From contig JAHHQK010000018.1 in NCBI GenBank assembly GCA_020026435.1, forward strand, positions 1-38,770: a stretch of 38,770 nucleotides of DNA. The letters run 5' to 3'. The translations under genes were made by a program, and so were the position numbers. This document shows positions 16,352 through 24,929 of the stretch, piece after piece (position 1 is the first letter of the stretch; each line of letters opens with the position of its first letter). The notes beneath the pieces were generated by a model. The model was not told the origin of the DNA, searched no databases, and was given only the letters and a program-made list of their open reading frames with translations. Origin of the DNA: Alistipes sp. GTDB lineage: Bacteria; Bacteroidota; Bacteroidia; Bacteroidales; Rikenellaceae.

Positions 16352-18928
16352 TTATTTGCGGCGCGAAAACCACCTTACGACCTCACCGCCAGCAGCCAGC
16401 AGCGAGCTGCCCGCAATGACGCCCGCCCATTCTCCTGCGGCCAGGGGTTCGGTGCGGAACACCTCGCCGCCGAACTCCACGACGAGCCACTGACCCAGGG
16501 CTATGGCCCCCAGGATGAGGAAAAATTCGCGACAGCCCCCCAAGTGGGTGAATGCCGAATGGTGGGTGGCGAATCCCTTGGCGTTGAACATATTCCAGAA
16601 TTGGAAGAAGATGAAGGTCGAGAAGAAAAGCGTCAGGTGACGGATGTCGAGATCGCCCCTCTCGTCGGCCCATCCGAAGAGCATCGTCAGTAGAACGGCA
16701 ACCATCACCCCACCGCAGGCAAGCAGGGTGCGCGCCATGGGTTTCGAGATGATGAATTCGCCTCGGGGGCGGGGTTTGTCCTCCATCACCTCGGGCGAGG
16801 GCGGCAGCGAGGCCATGGCCATGGCGGCGAAGGTATCCATGATGATGTTGACCCACAGGATCTGCACCACCGTGAGAGGCATATCCGTGCCAAAGGCCGC
16901 GCCCGCGAAGCAGACGACGATCGCCACAAAATTAATGGTCAGCTGGAAGAGCACGAAACGCTGGATGTTGCGGTAGAGCGAACGTCCCCACATCACGGCC
17001 GTGGCGATCGACGAGAAGGAGTCGTCCAGGAGGGTGATGTCGCCCGCATCCTTCGCCACGGAGGTTCCCGAGCCCATGGCCAGGCCCACATTGGCGAAGT
17101 TCAGTGCCGGAGCGTCGTTCGTGCCGTCACCCGTCACGGCCACCACCTCACCGCGGCGTTGCAGAAGCTTCACCAGGCGTTGCTTGTCCAACGGACGCGC
17201 ACGAGAGAGGATCTTCAGATCCCCCACCCGCTCCAAGAGCTCCTCATCGCTCATGGCGGCAAATTCCACTCCGGTCATGGCCTCCCGGTCGCCGTCGCGC
17301 CCCTCGTCCCAAAGGCCGATGCGGCGGGCGATCTCACGGGCCGTGGCCAGGGTGTCACCCGTCACGATCTTGACCGCGATTCCCGCATCGAGGCAACGCC
17401 CCACGGCCCGGGGAACATCGTCACGCACGGGATCGAGGATGGCCGCCACGGCTCCGAACCTCAGGTCGCGGGCCGCGATCACCTCCTCGCATTTTTCGGC
17501 CTCAGTCTGGCACCAGGCGATGCCCAGCGTACGCATGGCATGGTTCTGGAAACGCAGCAGCTCCCCACGGATCGTCTCCTCGCAGCCGTCGGGACGGCAC
17601 ATTCCGTAGACGATTTCGGGTGCGCCCTTCACCGCCAGGAAGCGGCGGCCGGAAGATTTCTCCTCGAAGAGCGTGGCCATATATTTACGTTCGGTAGAGA
17701 AGGTCACGCGATCCACGATCCGCACCCCGTCGCGCAGTAGGGCGTAGTCCTCACCCCAGCGTGCGATCTGCCCCAGCAGAGCTCCCTCCGTCGGGTTGCC
17801 CAGTACCTCGCCCTCCGAGGAGAGGAAGGCCGTGGTATTGGCGGCCAGCATCAGCGCCAGGTCGTGCTGCGGAAGATCCTCCTCATAGCGCACCAGCTCC
17901 TCGACCGACATACGGTTGCGGGTCAACGTTCCGGTCTTGTCGGTGCAAATCACCGTCACGGCGCCCATCGTCTCGCAGGCGTGCATACGCCGCACCAGGT
18001 TGTTGGTCTTGAGCATACGGCGCATCGACATGGCCAGCGAAAGGGTGATGCTCATCGGCAGTCCCTCGGGCACAGCCATCACGATGATCGCCAGCGAGAT
18101 CATCAGTATATGCAGCAGGTATTGCGAAATATCCCACCATTCCTGTTCCAGCAGATCACCCCACACCAGCGCCTTGACCAGCATCACGCCGAAGACTCCG
18201 GCCGCCACGCCGATGCCCACCTTGCCGATGACCTTCGACAGACGTTCCAGCTGTCCCTCCAGCGGGGTCTGTTCGTCATTGCGCACCGTAGCCTGCTCCG
18301 TGACGCGGCCCGCCTCGCTGTGATCGCCCACGGCCGTGACCACCATGCGGCCGTAGCCGTCGATGACCGTCGTGCCGCGCATCATGCAGTTCGAGGGATA
18401 GGTCGCCTCCGGATCGAAGTGACTCTCGTCGGTGGTCTTGTCGGTCTCGGGCTCGCCCGTGAGGGTCGATTCGTTGACCTTGAGCGACACGGCCTCGACC
18501 AGTTCGCCGTCGGCCGGAACGGTCTCGCCCGCCTCGAGGATCACCACATCGCCCACAACGATCTCGCGGCGGGCAACGGAGCGAATCTCACCGCCGCGGA
18601 CCACCTTCACCGCCACCTCGTCATTGACCTTGTTCAGCGAGCGGAAGCGGCGTTCGGCATCCCACTCGAACCAGAAACTCACGCACGTGGCCAGGATGAT
18701 GGCGCACACGATACCGATCGACTCGGTGAAATCACCGTGGAACGCCCCCACCGTGATCGACACCACGGCCGCAAAAAGCAGGATGCGGATGATCGGATCC
18801 CGGAATTTTTCGACAAACAACCTCCACGCGGCGTGGTCTTCGGGTGGAGTTATCACATTCTCGCCGTGTTTCGTACGGCTCGCTGCAACTTCTTCAGGCG
18901 TAAGCCCGTGGGGATTATAGGAAATCAT
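16352..18928 (-). CDS. Calcium-transporting P-type ATPase, PMCA-like
   Basis: 858-residue P2B-type cation ATPase that pumps Ca2+ out of the cytoplasm. Motifs in order: actuator-domain LTGEP (about 160), M4 VPEGLPM (about 288), phosphorylation site ICTDKTGTLT (about 330), nucleotide-domain VKGAPE, TGDTLATAREIA, hinge TGDGTNDAPAL, and M6 WVNIIMDTFAAMAMA. Asn and Asp in M6 and Glu in M4 fit the single Ca2+ site of the PMCA type. There is no calmodulin-binding extension. It begins only 12 bases after rodA, so it is probably co-transcribed with the cell-shape operon, an uncommon partner for that operon. Confidence 0.9.
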   Translation of the reverse strand: MISYNPHGLTPEEVAASRTKHGENVITPPEDHAAWRLFVEKFRDPIIRILLFAAVVSITVGAFHGDFTESIGIVCAIILATCVSFWFEWDAERRFRSLNKVNDEVAVKVVRGGEIRSVARREIVVGDVVILEAGETVPADGELVEAVSLKVNESTLTGEPETDKTTDESHFDPEATYPSNCMMRGTTVIDGYGRMVVTAVGDHSEAGRVTEQATVRNDEQTPLEGQLERLSKVIGKVGIGVAAGVFGVMLVKALVWGDLLEQEWWDISQYLLHILMISLAIIVMAVPEGLPMSITLSLAMSMRRMLKTNNLVRRMHACETMGAVTVICTDKTGTLTRNRMSVEELVRYEEDLPQHDLALMLAANTTAFLSSEGEVLGNPTEGALLGQIARWGEDYALLRDGVRIVDRVTFSTERKYMATLFEEKSSGRRFLAVKGAPEIVYGMCRPDGCEETIRGELLRFQNHAMRTLGIAWCQTEAEKCEEVIAARDLRFGAVAAILDPVRDDVPRAVGRCLDAGIAVKIVTGDTLATAREIARRIGLWDEGRDGDREAMTGVEFAAMSDEELLERVGDLKILSRARPLDKQRLVKLLQRRGEVVAVTGDGTNDAPALNFANVGLAMGSGTSVAKDAGDITLLDDSFSSIATAVMWGRSLYRNIQRFVLFQLTINFVAIVVCFAGAAFGTDMPLTVVQILWVNIIMDTFAAMAMASLPPSPEVMEDKPRPRGEFIISKPMARTLLACGGVMVAVLLTMLFGWADERGDLDIRHLTLFFSTFIFFQFWNMFNAKGFATHHSAFTHLGGCREFFLILGAIALGQWLVVEFGGEVFRTEPLAAGEWAGVIAGSSLLAAGGEVVRWFSRRK

Positions 18929-18940
18929 GTTTTTCGTTAT

Positions 18941-20377
18941 TTAGATTCGGTTCAGCGAAAATTGACGGGTCGAGGCATCCAGACGGATGGCGATGAACAG
19001 CAGGATCGTGAAGGCAATCAGCGAGGAACCTCCATAGCTCATGAACGGCAGGGGGATACCCATCACGGGCATCAGTCCGATGGTCATGCCCACGTTGACC
19101 AGCACGTGGAACAGAAGAATCGCCGCCACACAATAGCAATAGATGCGTCCGAAAGGTTCCTCCTGACGCTCACCCATACGCATGAGTCTGAGGATCAGCA
19201 TACAGAGCAGCGACAACACCACCATCGCCCCCACAAACCCCCACTCCTCGCACGGAGTGCAGAAGATGAAGTCGGTATGGCGTTCGGGAACGAATCCGTA
19301 TTTGATCTGCGTGCCCTGAAGGAAGCCCTTGCCCAGCCATCCGCCCGAGCCGATGGCGATCTTCGACTGGTTGACGTTATAGTCCGTACCCAAGGGGTCG
19401 TTGATGATGCCCAGGAAGCTCAGGATACGGTTCTGCTGGTGGGGTTTGAGGATCGAGTTGAAGATATAGTCGGTCGTCGGCAGGAAGACCATTGTGCCGA
19501 TGAACAGTCCGAGGATGATGAAGATGTTGTTGAGCGTCGAGCGGAAGGCATAGATCACCACCACCACGAGCGACAGCAGGGTCACCGTCAGAAGGCTGTG
19601 GTAGAGGCTCATCGCCCCCGGCGACACAAAGTTGACCACGATGCAGAGCAGGATCGAGGAGAGGGCCAGCGAGGCCAGGTAGATGATCCTCGACTTCCAC
19701 TCCCCGTTCATCATCGCCTCCGAAAGCGTGCAGACCACGATCGAGATCAGCAGCAGGGTCATCGGCGAGAGCAGAAACGAGATGATAAACAGAGCCGCGA
19801 TGAGCAGCACGGGGATGCACAACCACTTGTTCAGCCCCTCGCGGTAAAGCACGAAGAGGAACGAGCAGAGGACGATTCCCGATCCCGTATCGTTCTGCAG
19901 AACGATGATTCCCAGCGGGATGCAGATCACCATGGCCACCTTCACGAGGTTACCCGGGCGGTTGATCGAGAAGGAATAGGTACTCATCACGCGGGCCAGG
20001 GCCAGGGCTGTGGCGATTTTGGCGAATTCGACGGGCTGGACCCTGAACGATCCGAACTCGAACCAGGCTTTGGCACCGTTGACCTCACGGCCGAACAGCA
20101 GGGCCGCCACCAGGAGCAGGATACCCCCGATATAGGCCGGGTAGGCGAACATGTGGTAGAATCGCTCATCGAGCAGCAACACCACCAGGGCCGTGACCCA
20201 CGCCATGCCGATCCACACGAACTGTTTCATGTAGAAATGCGAAAACGAGAAGATGTCGGCCGTGTCCTCGTCGAAGGATGCCGAGGTGATCGACAACCAC
20301 CCCGCCAGCACGATCAGCACGTAGAGCAACACCGTGCCGAAATCGACACCTTCAAATATGCTGTTATGACGACTCAT
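18941..20377 (-). CDS. rodA: Peptidoglycan glycosyltransferase RodA
   Basis: 478-residue SEDS-family glycosyltransferase that polymerises lipid II for lateral-wall growth with PBP2. About ten transmembrane helices are visible. The catalytic-site aspartate region LQNDTGSGIVL (about residue 182) and the C-terminal signature MPVMGIPLPFMSYGGSSL are present. At 478 residues it is longer than E. coli RodA (about 370), with an expanded membrane section (about 240-330) typical of Bacteroidota. Its ATG overlaps the mrdA stop by one base (TAATG), so translation is coupled to its partner PBP2. Confidence 0.93.
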   Translation of the reverse strand: MSRHNSIFEGVDFGTVLLYVLIVLAGWLSITSASFDEDTADIFSFSHFYMKQFVWIGMAWVTALVVLLLDERFYHMFAYPAYIGGILLLVAALLFGREVNGAKAWFEFGSFRVQPVEFAKIATALALARVMSTYSFSINRPGNLVKVAMVICIPLGIIVLQNDTGSGIVLCSFLFVLYREGLNKWLCIPVLLIAALFIISFLLSPMTLLLISIVVCTLSEAMMNGEWKSRIIYLASLALSSILLCIVVNFVSPGAMSLYHSLLTVTLLSLVVVVIYAFRSTLNNIFIILGLFIGTMVFLPTTDYIFNSILKPHQQNRILSFLGIINDPLGTDYNVNQSKIAIGSGGWLGKGFLQGTQIKYGFVPERHTDFIFCTPCEEWGFVGAMVVLSLLCMLILRLMRMGERQEEPFGRIYCYCVAAILLFHVLVNVGMTIGLMPVMGIPLPFMSYGGSSLIAFTILLFIAIRLDASTRQFSLNRI

Positions 20378-22200
20378 TATTTATTGGGATAATAGATGTT
20401 CATGTTTTTCACCCAATCGACCATCTCCGGACGGCGGATCGTGTCGGTAAGGTAATACTCCTCCAGCAAGCTCGCTATCGGAAGGGCGATCGTCGCTCCG
20501 AAACCTCCGTTCTCGACATAGACCGAAATGGCAATCTTGGGATTGTCCTTCGGGGCGAACGACATGAAGGTCGAGTGGTCGCGGCCGTGGGGATTTTGGG
20601 CCGTACCCGTCTTTCCGCAGACGTTCCAGCCCTCAAGGCGGGCCCGTCTTGAGGTTCCGTCGACATGGACTCCGCGCCACATACCCTCGACGATCGGCTC
20701 AAAGTGTTTGGGGTCGACCTTCGTGTAGTGGCGTTCGTAGAAGCGGCGGTCGATCGAATCACGGCCCTCAATCTCCTTGACGATGTGGGGGATATAGTAA
20801 TAGCCCCTGTTGGCCAGGATGCAGGCCAAGTTGGCCAGCTGCAAGGGCGTGCAACCCAGCTCGCCCTGTCCGATCGACAGCGAAAGCACCGTCACCGAGT
20901 TCCACGCCCCGCGGTAGCGGCGGTCGTAGAATTCCGAGGTGGGGACATAGCCGCTGCCCTCGTCCAGAAAGTCCGAGCCGAGCTTGCGGCCGAAGCCGAA
21001 GCTCTCGACATAGTCGCGCCACACGTCGAAGCCCTCCTTTACGCTGTCGTATTTCTTGTTGTCCAAAATATCGCGGAAGACGTAGCAGAAGTAGGCATTG
21101 CACGACGTCGAGACGGCATATCTCAGATCCAGCGGCGAGGCGTGGGCGTGGCAGGCCATCTTGTGGCGTCCCACATGATACCCCATGTTACAGGGGTGGA
21201 TATCCGACGGGCGGAGTACCCCTTCCTGCAAGCCGATAAGTCCCTGCACCACCTTGAAGGTCGATCCCGGAGGGTACTTGGCCTTCACGGCGCGGTTGAA
21301 CAACGGATTGCGGCGGTTGCGCAGCAGCTCCATATAGTGATTGCCGCGGTTGCGGCCCAGCAGTTCGTCGGGGTCGTAGCTCGGCGAGGAGACCATCATC
21401 AGGATCTCGCCCGTCGAGGGTTCGATGGCCACGGCGGCACCGATCTTGCCCCTCATCAGCTCCTCGCCGAGCAGCTGCAGGCGGGCGTCGATCGTCGTCT
21501 TCAGATAGCGGCCCGATTCGGGCAGGGAGTCGAAGCGACCCTCCATATAGGCCCCCTTGATCGCACCGTGGGTGTCGATCTCCTGGATCTTCACGCCCTT
21601 CACGCCCTTGAGCAGCGACTCATAAGAGCGTTCCACACCGCTCATGCCCACATAGTCGCCGGCACGGTAGTCGGGGTAGCGTTTCAGCATATCGGCATTG
21701 ACCTCGCCGACATAGCCCAGCAGGTTGCCGCCGATCTTGCGCGGGTACTCGCGCATGGTACGGTAGACGGTATAGAATCCCGGGAAGCTGCATTCGTCGA
21801 GCCGAAGCTTGTCCTCCGTCGAGATGTAGCTGGCCACCAGTCGCGGAGCACGCGGACGCATCCGCGCATTGGTCAATTCGCGTTTGAGGCGCGACTTGGT
21901 CACTCCCGTGATGGCACACAGGCGCGTGGTGTCGAATCCCTGCTTGTCGATCTCGCGGTAGACCACCATCAGGTCGTAGCACACACGGCTCTGCACCAGG
22001 TACTCCCCGTTGCGGTCATAGACCTCGCCGCGCGAGGGGTACTGCACCACCGAACGCAGGGCGTTGGTCTTGGCCAGGGTCTTATAGTGTTCGTCGATGA
22101 GCTGGAGGTAGATCAGACGTCCGACGATCATCGCGAAGATCAGCAGCACGACGCACTGCAGAGTCCGCATACGTCCGTAACCTTCAGAATTGTCGATCAT
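20377..22200 (-). CDS. mrdA: Penicillin-binding protein 2 (elongation transpeptidase)
   Basis: 607-residue class B penicillin-binding protein, the DD-transpeptidase of the elongasome. One N-terminal membrane anchor lies at about residues 12-33, followed by the dimerisation/pedestal domain (RGEVYDRNG at 57-65). Catalytic motifs are all present: STFK with Ser313, SCN in the TSCNAYF segment, and KTGTA. The acceptor gene rodA overlaps its stop codon, and mreD overlaps its start (ATGA). The tight MreD-PBP2-RodA coupling fits assembly of one complex at the inner membrane. Confidence 0.94.
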   Translation of the reverse strand: MIDNSEGYGRMRTLQCVVLLIFAMIVGRLIYLQLIDEHYKTLAKTNALRSVVQYPSRGEVYDRNGEYLVQSRVCYDLMVVYREIDKQGFDTTRLCAITGVTKSRLKRELTNARMRPRAPRLVASYISTEDKLRLDECSFPGFYTVYRTMREYPRKIGGNLLGYVGEVNADMLKRYPDYRAGDYVGMSGVERSYESLLKGVKGVKIQEIDTHGAIKGAYMEGRFDSLPESGRYLKTTIDARLQLLGEELMRGKIGAAVAIEPSTGEILMMVSSPSYDPDELLGRNRGNHYMELLRNRRNPLFNRAVKAKYPPGSTFKVVQGLIGLQEGVLRPSDIHPCNMGYHVGRHKMACHAHASPLDLRYAVSTSCNAYFCYVFRDILDNKKYDSVKEGFDVWRDYVESFGFGRKLGSDFLDEGSGYVPTSEFYDRRYRGAWNSVTVLSLSIGQGELGCTPLQLANLACILANRGYYYIPHIVKEIEGRDSIDRRFYERHYTKVDPKHFEPIVEGMWRGVHVDGTSRRARLEGWNVCGKTGTAQNPHGRDHSTFMSFAPKDNPKIAISVYVENGGFGATIALPIASLLEEYYLTDTIRRPEMVDWVKNMNIYYPNK

Positions 22201-22715
22201 ACGCGCGTGGAGAATTTAGCGGTGAAAATACGGGCGATGAGCCAGATGAAGAACACCGAAGCCGCCGAACTGAGCGTCACCCTCAGCAGCGTATGCCAGG
22301 CATAGGCCCACGACAGGGACTCCAGCGCAAAGAACAGTCCGTGGTGCAGGACCACGCCAAGGATCAGATACTTCACGAATTTATGCGTACCGAATCGGCT
22401 CTGCGACGGGACTCCGCCCTCGCGGGCATCCTCCCTGTTACAGAACAGACCCACGAGCCACGGGCGCAGGAACGCCACGGGCAACGTAGCCAGGGTGTTG
22501 AGTCCCGACGATCCCATCACGCTGTCCATCGCCAGGCCCGTCATCAGACCCAGTCCCAGCAGCGAGATGTGCGAGAGCTCCAACGGCAGCAGCAGGATAA
22601 AAGCGATGTAGATCAGCGGGTTGAAGTAGATGCTGATCACCAGGTTGTCGAACAGGAATATCTGCAACAACATCGTCGCCACGAACAACAAGATATAGGG
22701 TACAATGCGATACAT
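22197..22715 (-). CDS. mreD: Rod shape-determining protein MreD
   Basis: 172-residue integral membrane protein with five or six predicted helices. It has the MreD hallmark of very hydrophobic sequence with few conserved polar residues; LLPLELSHISLLGLGLMTGLAMDSVMGSSGLNTLA (about 42-76) is the most recognisable stretch. MreD links MreC with PBP2 in the elongasome. Position supports the call: it starts five bases after mreC and its stop overlaps the mrdA start by four bases. Confidence 0.88.
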   Translation of the reverse strand: MYRIVPYILLFVATMLLQIFLFDNLVISIYFNPLIYIAFILLLPLELSHISLLGLGLMTGLAMDSVMGSSGLNTLATLPVAFLRPWLVGLFCNREDAREGGVPSQSRFGTHKFVKYLILGVVLHHGLFFALESLSWAYAWHTLLRVTLSSAASVFFIWLIARIFTAKFSTRV

Positions 22716-22719
22716 ATCT

Positions 22720-23568
22720 CTAATTCCAATTGGATTTACCTTCCCTTACACCGTCCATCAGATCGCGGATCTCATACAGATCGCGTTTCTCAACCAGCAG
22801 CACATCGCTCAGACGCGAGATATGAGCCTCGAGGCGCACCTTCACCGTGTAGAACGTGCGGGTCTCGTTCATCACCGAACTTTCGATCACACCGATCTTC
22901 ACCCCGGGGAAGAATCTCGAAAATCCCGTCGTCACCACCTCCTGGCCCGGCTGCGGATCGGCATACTTCGACAACTCGTCGAGCGTCACCACGTGGGGAT
23001 CCGTCCCGTCCCAATACACCGAACCGAAATACTCCGTGTCCTTGAGCTTGCCGCTCACTCTGAACGAGGTGTTCAGCACTGACACCGCCACCGAGTAGCG
23101 GTCCGTGCAATCGACCACATAGCCCACCATCGCACCCTCGGGCGAGAGCAGCGTCATCTCCTCGGTCACTCCGTCCAGACGTCCGCGGTTCAGCACAATG
23201 AGGTTCTCCGCGCGGTTGATCGTATTCGACACCACCGAGGCGTGCATCACCCTGTACTTGAGCTTCTGCTCCTCGTCGACCACCGTTTCGAGCGTGGGTT
23301 CCGACACCGCATCCTCATACTCGGCCAGGCGTTCCGTAAGCTGGGCCACATAGTCCAGCAGTTCGCGGTTCTCGCTGCCCAGCAGCAGGTAGTGACGCAC
23401 CCCGGCCATCATGCCGTGGAGACCGCCGACCACCCGGTTCGAGCGCGAGAGCAGACGCGCCTGGGTATAGTGCGTACCGTGGGCGTAGTTGTTGATGGCC
23501 AAAGCCTCCAACACCACAAACAGCACGAAAACATAGGTGCTGCGTATGAACTCGATGAGTTTATGCAA
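22720..23568 (-). CDS. mreC: Rod shape-determining protein MreC
   Basis: 282-residue periplasmic protein with one N-terminal membrane anchor (about 10-26), a coiled-coil segment (about 60-90, LLDYVAQLTERLAEYEDAV) and the double beta-barrel MreC domain (about 105-265). That domain includes VLNRGRLDGVTEEMTLLSPEGAMVGYVV. MreC activates PBP2-RodA. No ATG lies in frame upstream before a stop. The likely start is the TTG at 23568, which gives MHKLIEF and has an AGGAAAA stretch just ahead. It is separated from mreB by 156 bases holding two hairpins, unlike the tight spacing of the genes that follow. Confidence 0.9.
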   Translation of the reverse strand: MHKLIEFIRSTYVFVLFVVLEALAINNYAHGTHYTQARLLSRSNRVVGGLHGMMAGVRHYLLLGSENRELLDYVAQLTERLAEYEDAVSEPTLETVVDEEQKLKYRVMHASVVSNTINRAENLIVLNRGRLDGVTEEMTLLSPEGAMVGYVVDCTDRYSVAVSVLNTSFRVSGKLKDTEYFGSVYWDGTDPHVVTLDELSKYADPQPGQEVVTTGFSRFFPGVKIGVIESSVMNETRTFYTVKVRLEAHISRLSDVLLVEKRDLYEIRDLMDGVREGKSNWN

Positions 23569-23585
23569 GGTTTTCCTAAATTTAA

Positions 23586-23610
23586 GATTGCGGGCAGTAA
23601 GCCCGCAATC
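23586..23610 (-). promoter_or_regulatory. Perfect hairpin 18 bases before mreC
   Basis: GATTGCGGGC / GCCCGCAATC form a perfect 10-bp stem with a 5-base loop. In minus-strand sense it is followed by TTAAATTTAGG rather than a T-run. It therefore looks more like an RNA processing or stability element than a full terminator. Confidence 0.6.
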
Positions 23611-23644
23611 AGTTCAATAAGTTACATACCAAAGGATTACCCCA

Positions 23645-23673
23645 CCCCGCTCCGGCCGCAACCGGAACGCGGG
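23645..23673 (-). promoter_or_regulatory. G+C-rich hairpin between mreB and mreC
   Basis: Arms around CCCCGCTCCGG and CCGGAACGCGGG pair with one unpaired base and a 6-base loop. There is no downstream T-run. It is the second strong hairpin in the mreB-mreC gap. Confidence 0.5.
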
Positions 23674-23724
23674 ACGAAATTCTCCTCTGCCCCGTCAGAG
23701 TCAGGCCGAAGCCCCCCCTCGGGG

Positions 23725-24744
23725 TTATTTCATCAGGAACGAGAACCGGTTGATGTTCTTCAGCGCGATACCCGTACCGCGGGCGATGGCACGCAGCGGA
23801 TCCTCGGCGACATGGAACGGGATACCGGTCTTTTCGTTCAGACGACGGTCCAGACCCTTGAGCAGGGCACCGCCTCCGGCCAGGTAAATACCGTTCTTCA
23901 CGATATCGGCATACAACTCGGGGGGCATGGTTTCGAGCACCTTCATCAGAGCCGTGTCGATCTTGGCCACGGATTTCTCCAGGGCGAAGGCGATCTCGCT
24001 GAAGCTCAGCGACACGGTCTGCGGCAGGGCGGTCAGCATATTGGGACCCGTCACGACGAAATCCTCGGGAGCCTCGCCCAGGTTCGAATAGGCCGCACCG
24101 ATCGAGCACTTGATCGCCTCGGCCGTACGCTCGCCGATTCGGATGTTGTGCTGCTGACGCACATAGCTCTGAATATCGTTGGTGAAGACGTCTCCGGCCA
24201 CATTGATCGACTCCGAGCAGACGATACCGCCCAGCGAGATGCAGGCGATCTCGGTCGTACCGCCACCGATGTCAATGACCATATTGCCCTCGGGAGCCTC
24301 CACATCCAGACCGGCACCCAGGGCGGCGGCCATCGGCTCGTAAATCATATATACCTCGCGACCTCCGGCGTGTTCGGCCGAATCACGCACGGCGCGGATC
24401 TCGACATTGGTCGAGCCCGACGGAATACAGATCACCATTCGCAACGACGGTGCAAAAAGGCTGCCCGACGTCTTAACTTTCTTGATCAGACCCCTCAACA
24501 TCAGCTCCGTGGCGTTGAAGTCGGCGATCACGCCATCCTTCAGCGGGCGGATGGTTTTGATGTTGGGATTGGTTTTCTCGTGCATCTGACGGGCCTGGTG
24601 GCCGATGGCGACCAGCTTGCCCGAGTGGACATCGAGTGCCACGATCGACGGTTCGTCAACCACGACCTTGCCGTTGTAGATGACAAGCGTATTGGCAGTA
24701 CCCAAGTCAATGGCCAACTCCTGTGTCAATGAAAAAAGTCCCAT
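23725..24744 (-). CDS. mreB: Rod shape-determining protein MreB
   Basis: 339-residue bacterial actin that forms membrane-bound filaments and positions the cell-wall elongation machinery. Nucleotide-binding elements are clear: phosphate-1 DLGTANTLVIYNGK (13-26), connect-1/phosphate-2 DIGGGTTEIACISLGG (about 158-173), and adenosine motif AGGGALLKGLDRRL (about 288-301). The length is normal. The ATG start is preceded by a leader of about 90 bases and a good -7 element. It is first in the cell-shape operon, with a 156-base hairpin-bearing gap before mreC. Confidence 0.96.
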   Translation of the reverse strand: MGLFSLTQELAIDLGTANTLVIYNGKVVVDEPSIVALDVHSGKLVAIGHQARQMHEKTNPNIKTIRPLKDGVIADFNATELMLRGLIKKVKTSGSLFAPSLRMVICIPSGSTNVEIRAVRDSAEHAGGREVYMIYEPMAAALGAGLDVEAPEGNMVIDIGGGTTEIACISLGGIVCSESINVAGDVFTNDIQSYVRQQHNIRIGERTAEAIKCSIGAAYSNLGEAPEDFVVTGPNMLTALPQTVSLSFSEIAFALEKSVAKIDTALMKVLETMPPELYADIVKNGIYLAGGGALLKGLDRRLNEKTGIPFHVAEDPLRAIARGTGIALKNINRFSFLMK

Positions 24745-24841
24745 AATAACAACACCCAGTTATTTATTTTATAATATCTTGATTTTCAGTATTATACTCT
24801 CTTGAAATCCGCATTCGGACTTTTCGAGGTACATATCTGGA

Positions 24842-24849
24842 CAAAGATA
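24842..24849 (-). promoter_or_regulatory. -7 element of the mreB operon
   Basis: In minus-strand sense the sequence is TATCTTTG, an exact TAnnTTTG match, about 98 bases before the mreB ATG. No clear TTTG was found 19-21 bases upstream. It sits about 50 bases from the divergent gpsA -7 element. Confidence 0.6.
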
Positions 24850-24897
24850 ACAAAAAGAGATGGATATATTGGTGTTTTTTTTATAATTTTTTTTAAT

Positions 24898-24905
24898 TAT
24901 ATTTG
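24898..24905 (+). promoter_or_regulatory. -7 element of gpsA-pgi
   Basis: TATATTTG is an exact TAnnTTTG match 24 bases before the gpsA ATG, within a T-rich stretch. A TTGG lies about 25 bases upstream (24869-24872), slightly further than usual. Confidence 0.65.
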
Positions 24906-24929
24906 TACTACAAAACCTATTCGTAAATC

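Noticed and set aside
17864..20392. An 842-codon plus-strand open frame opposite the ATPase and rodA
   Set aside because: Same effect: it spans two real minus-strand genes and has His/Asp/Gln-rich low-complexity composition.
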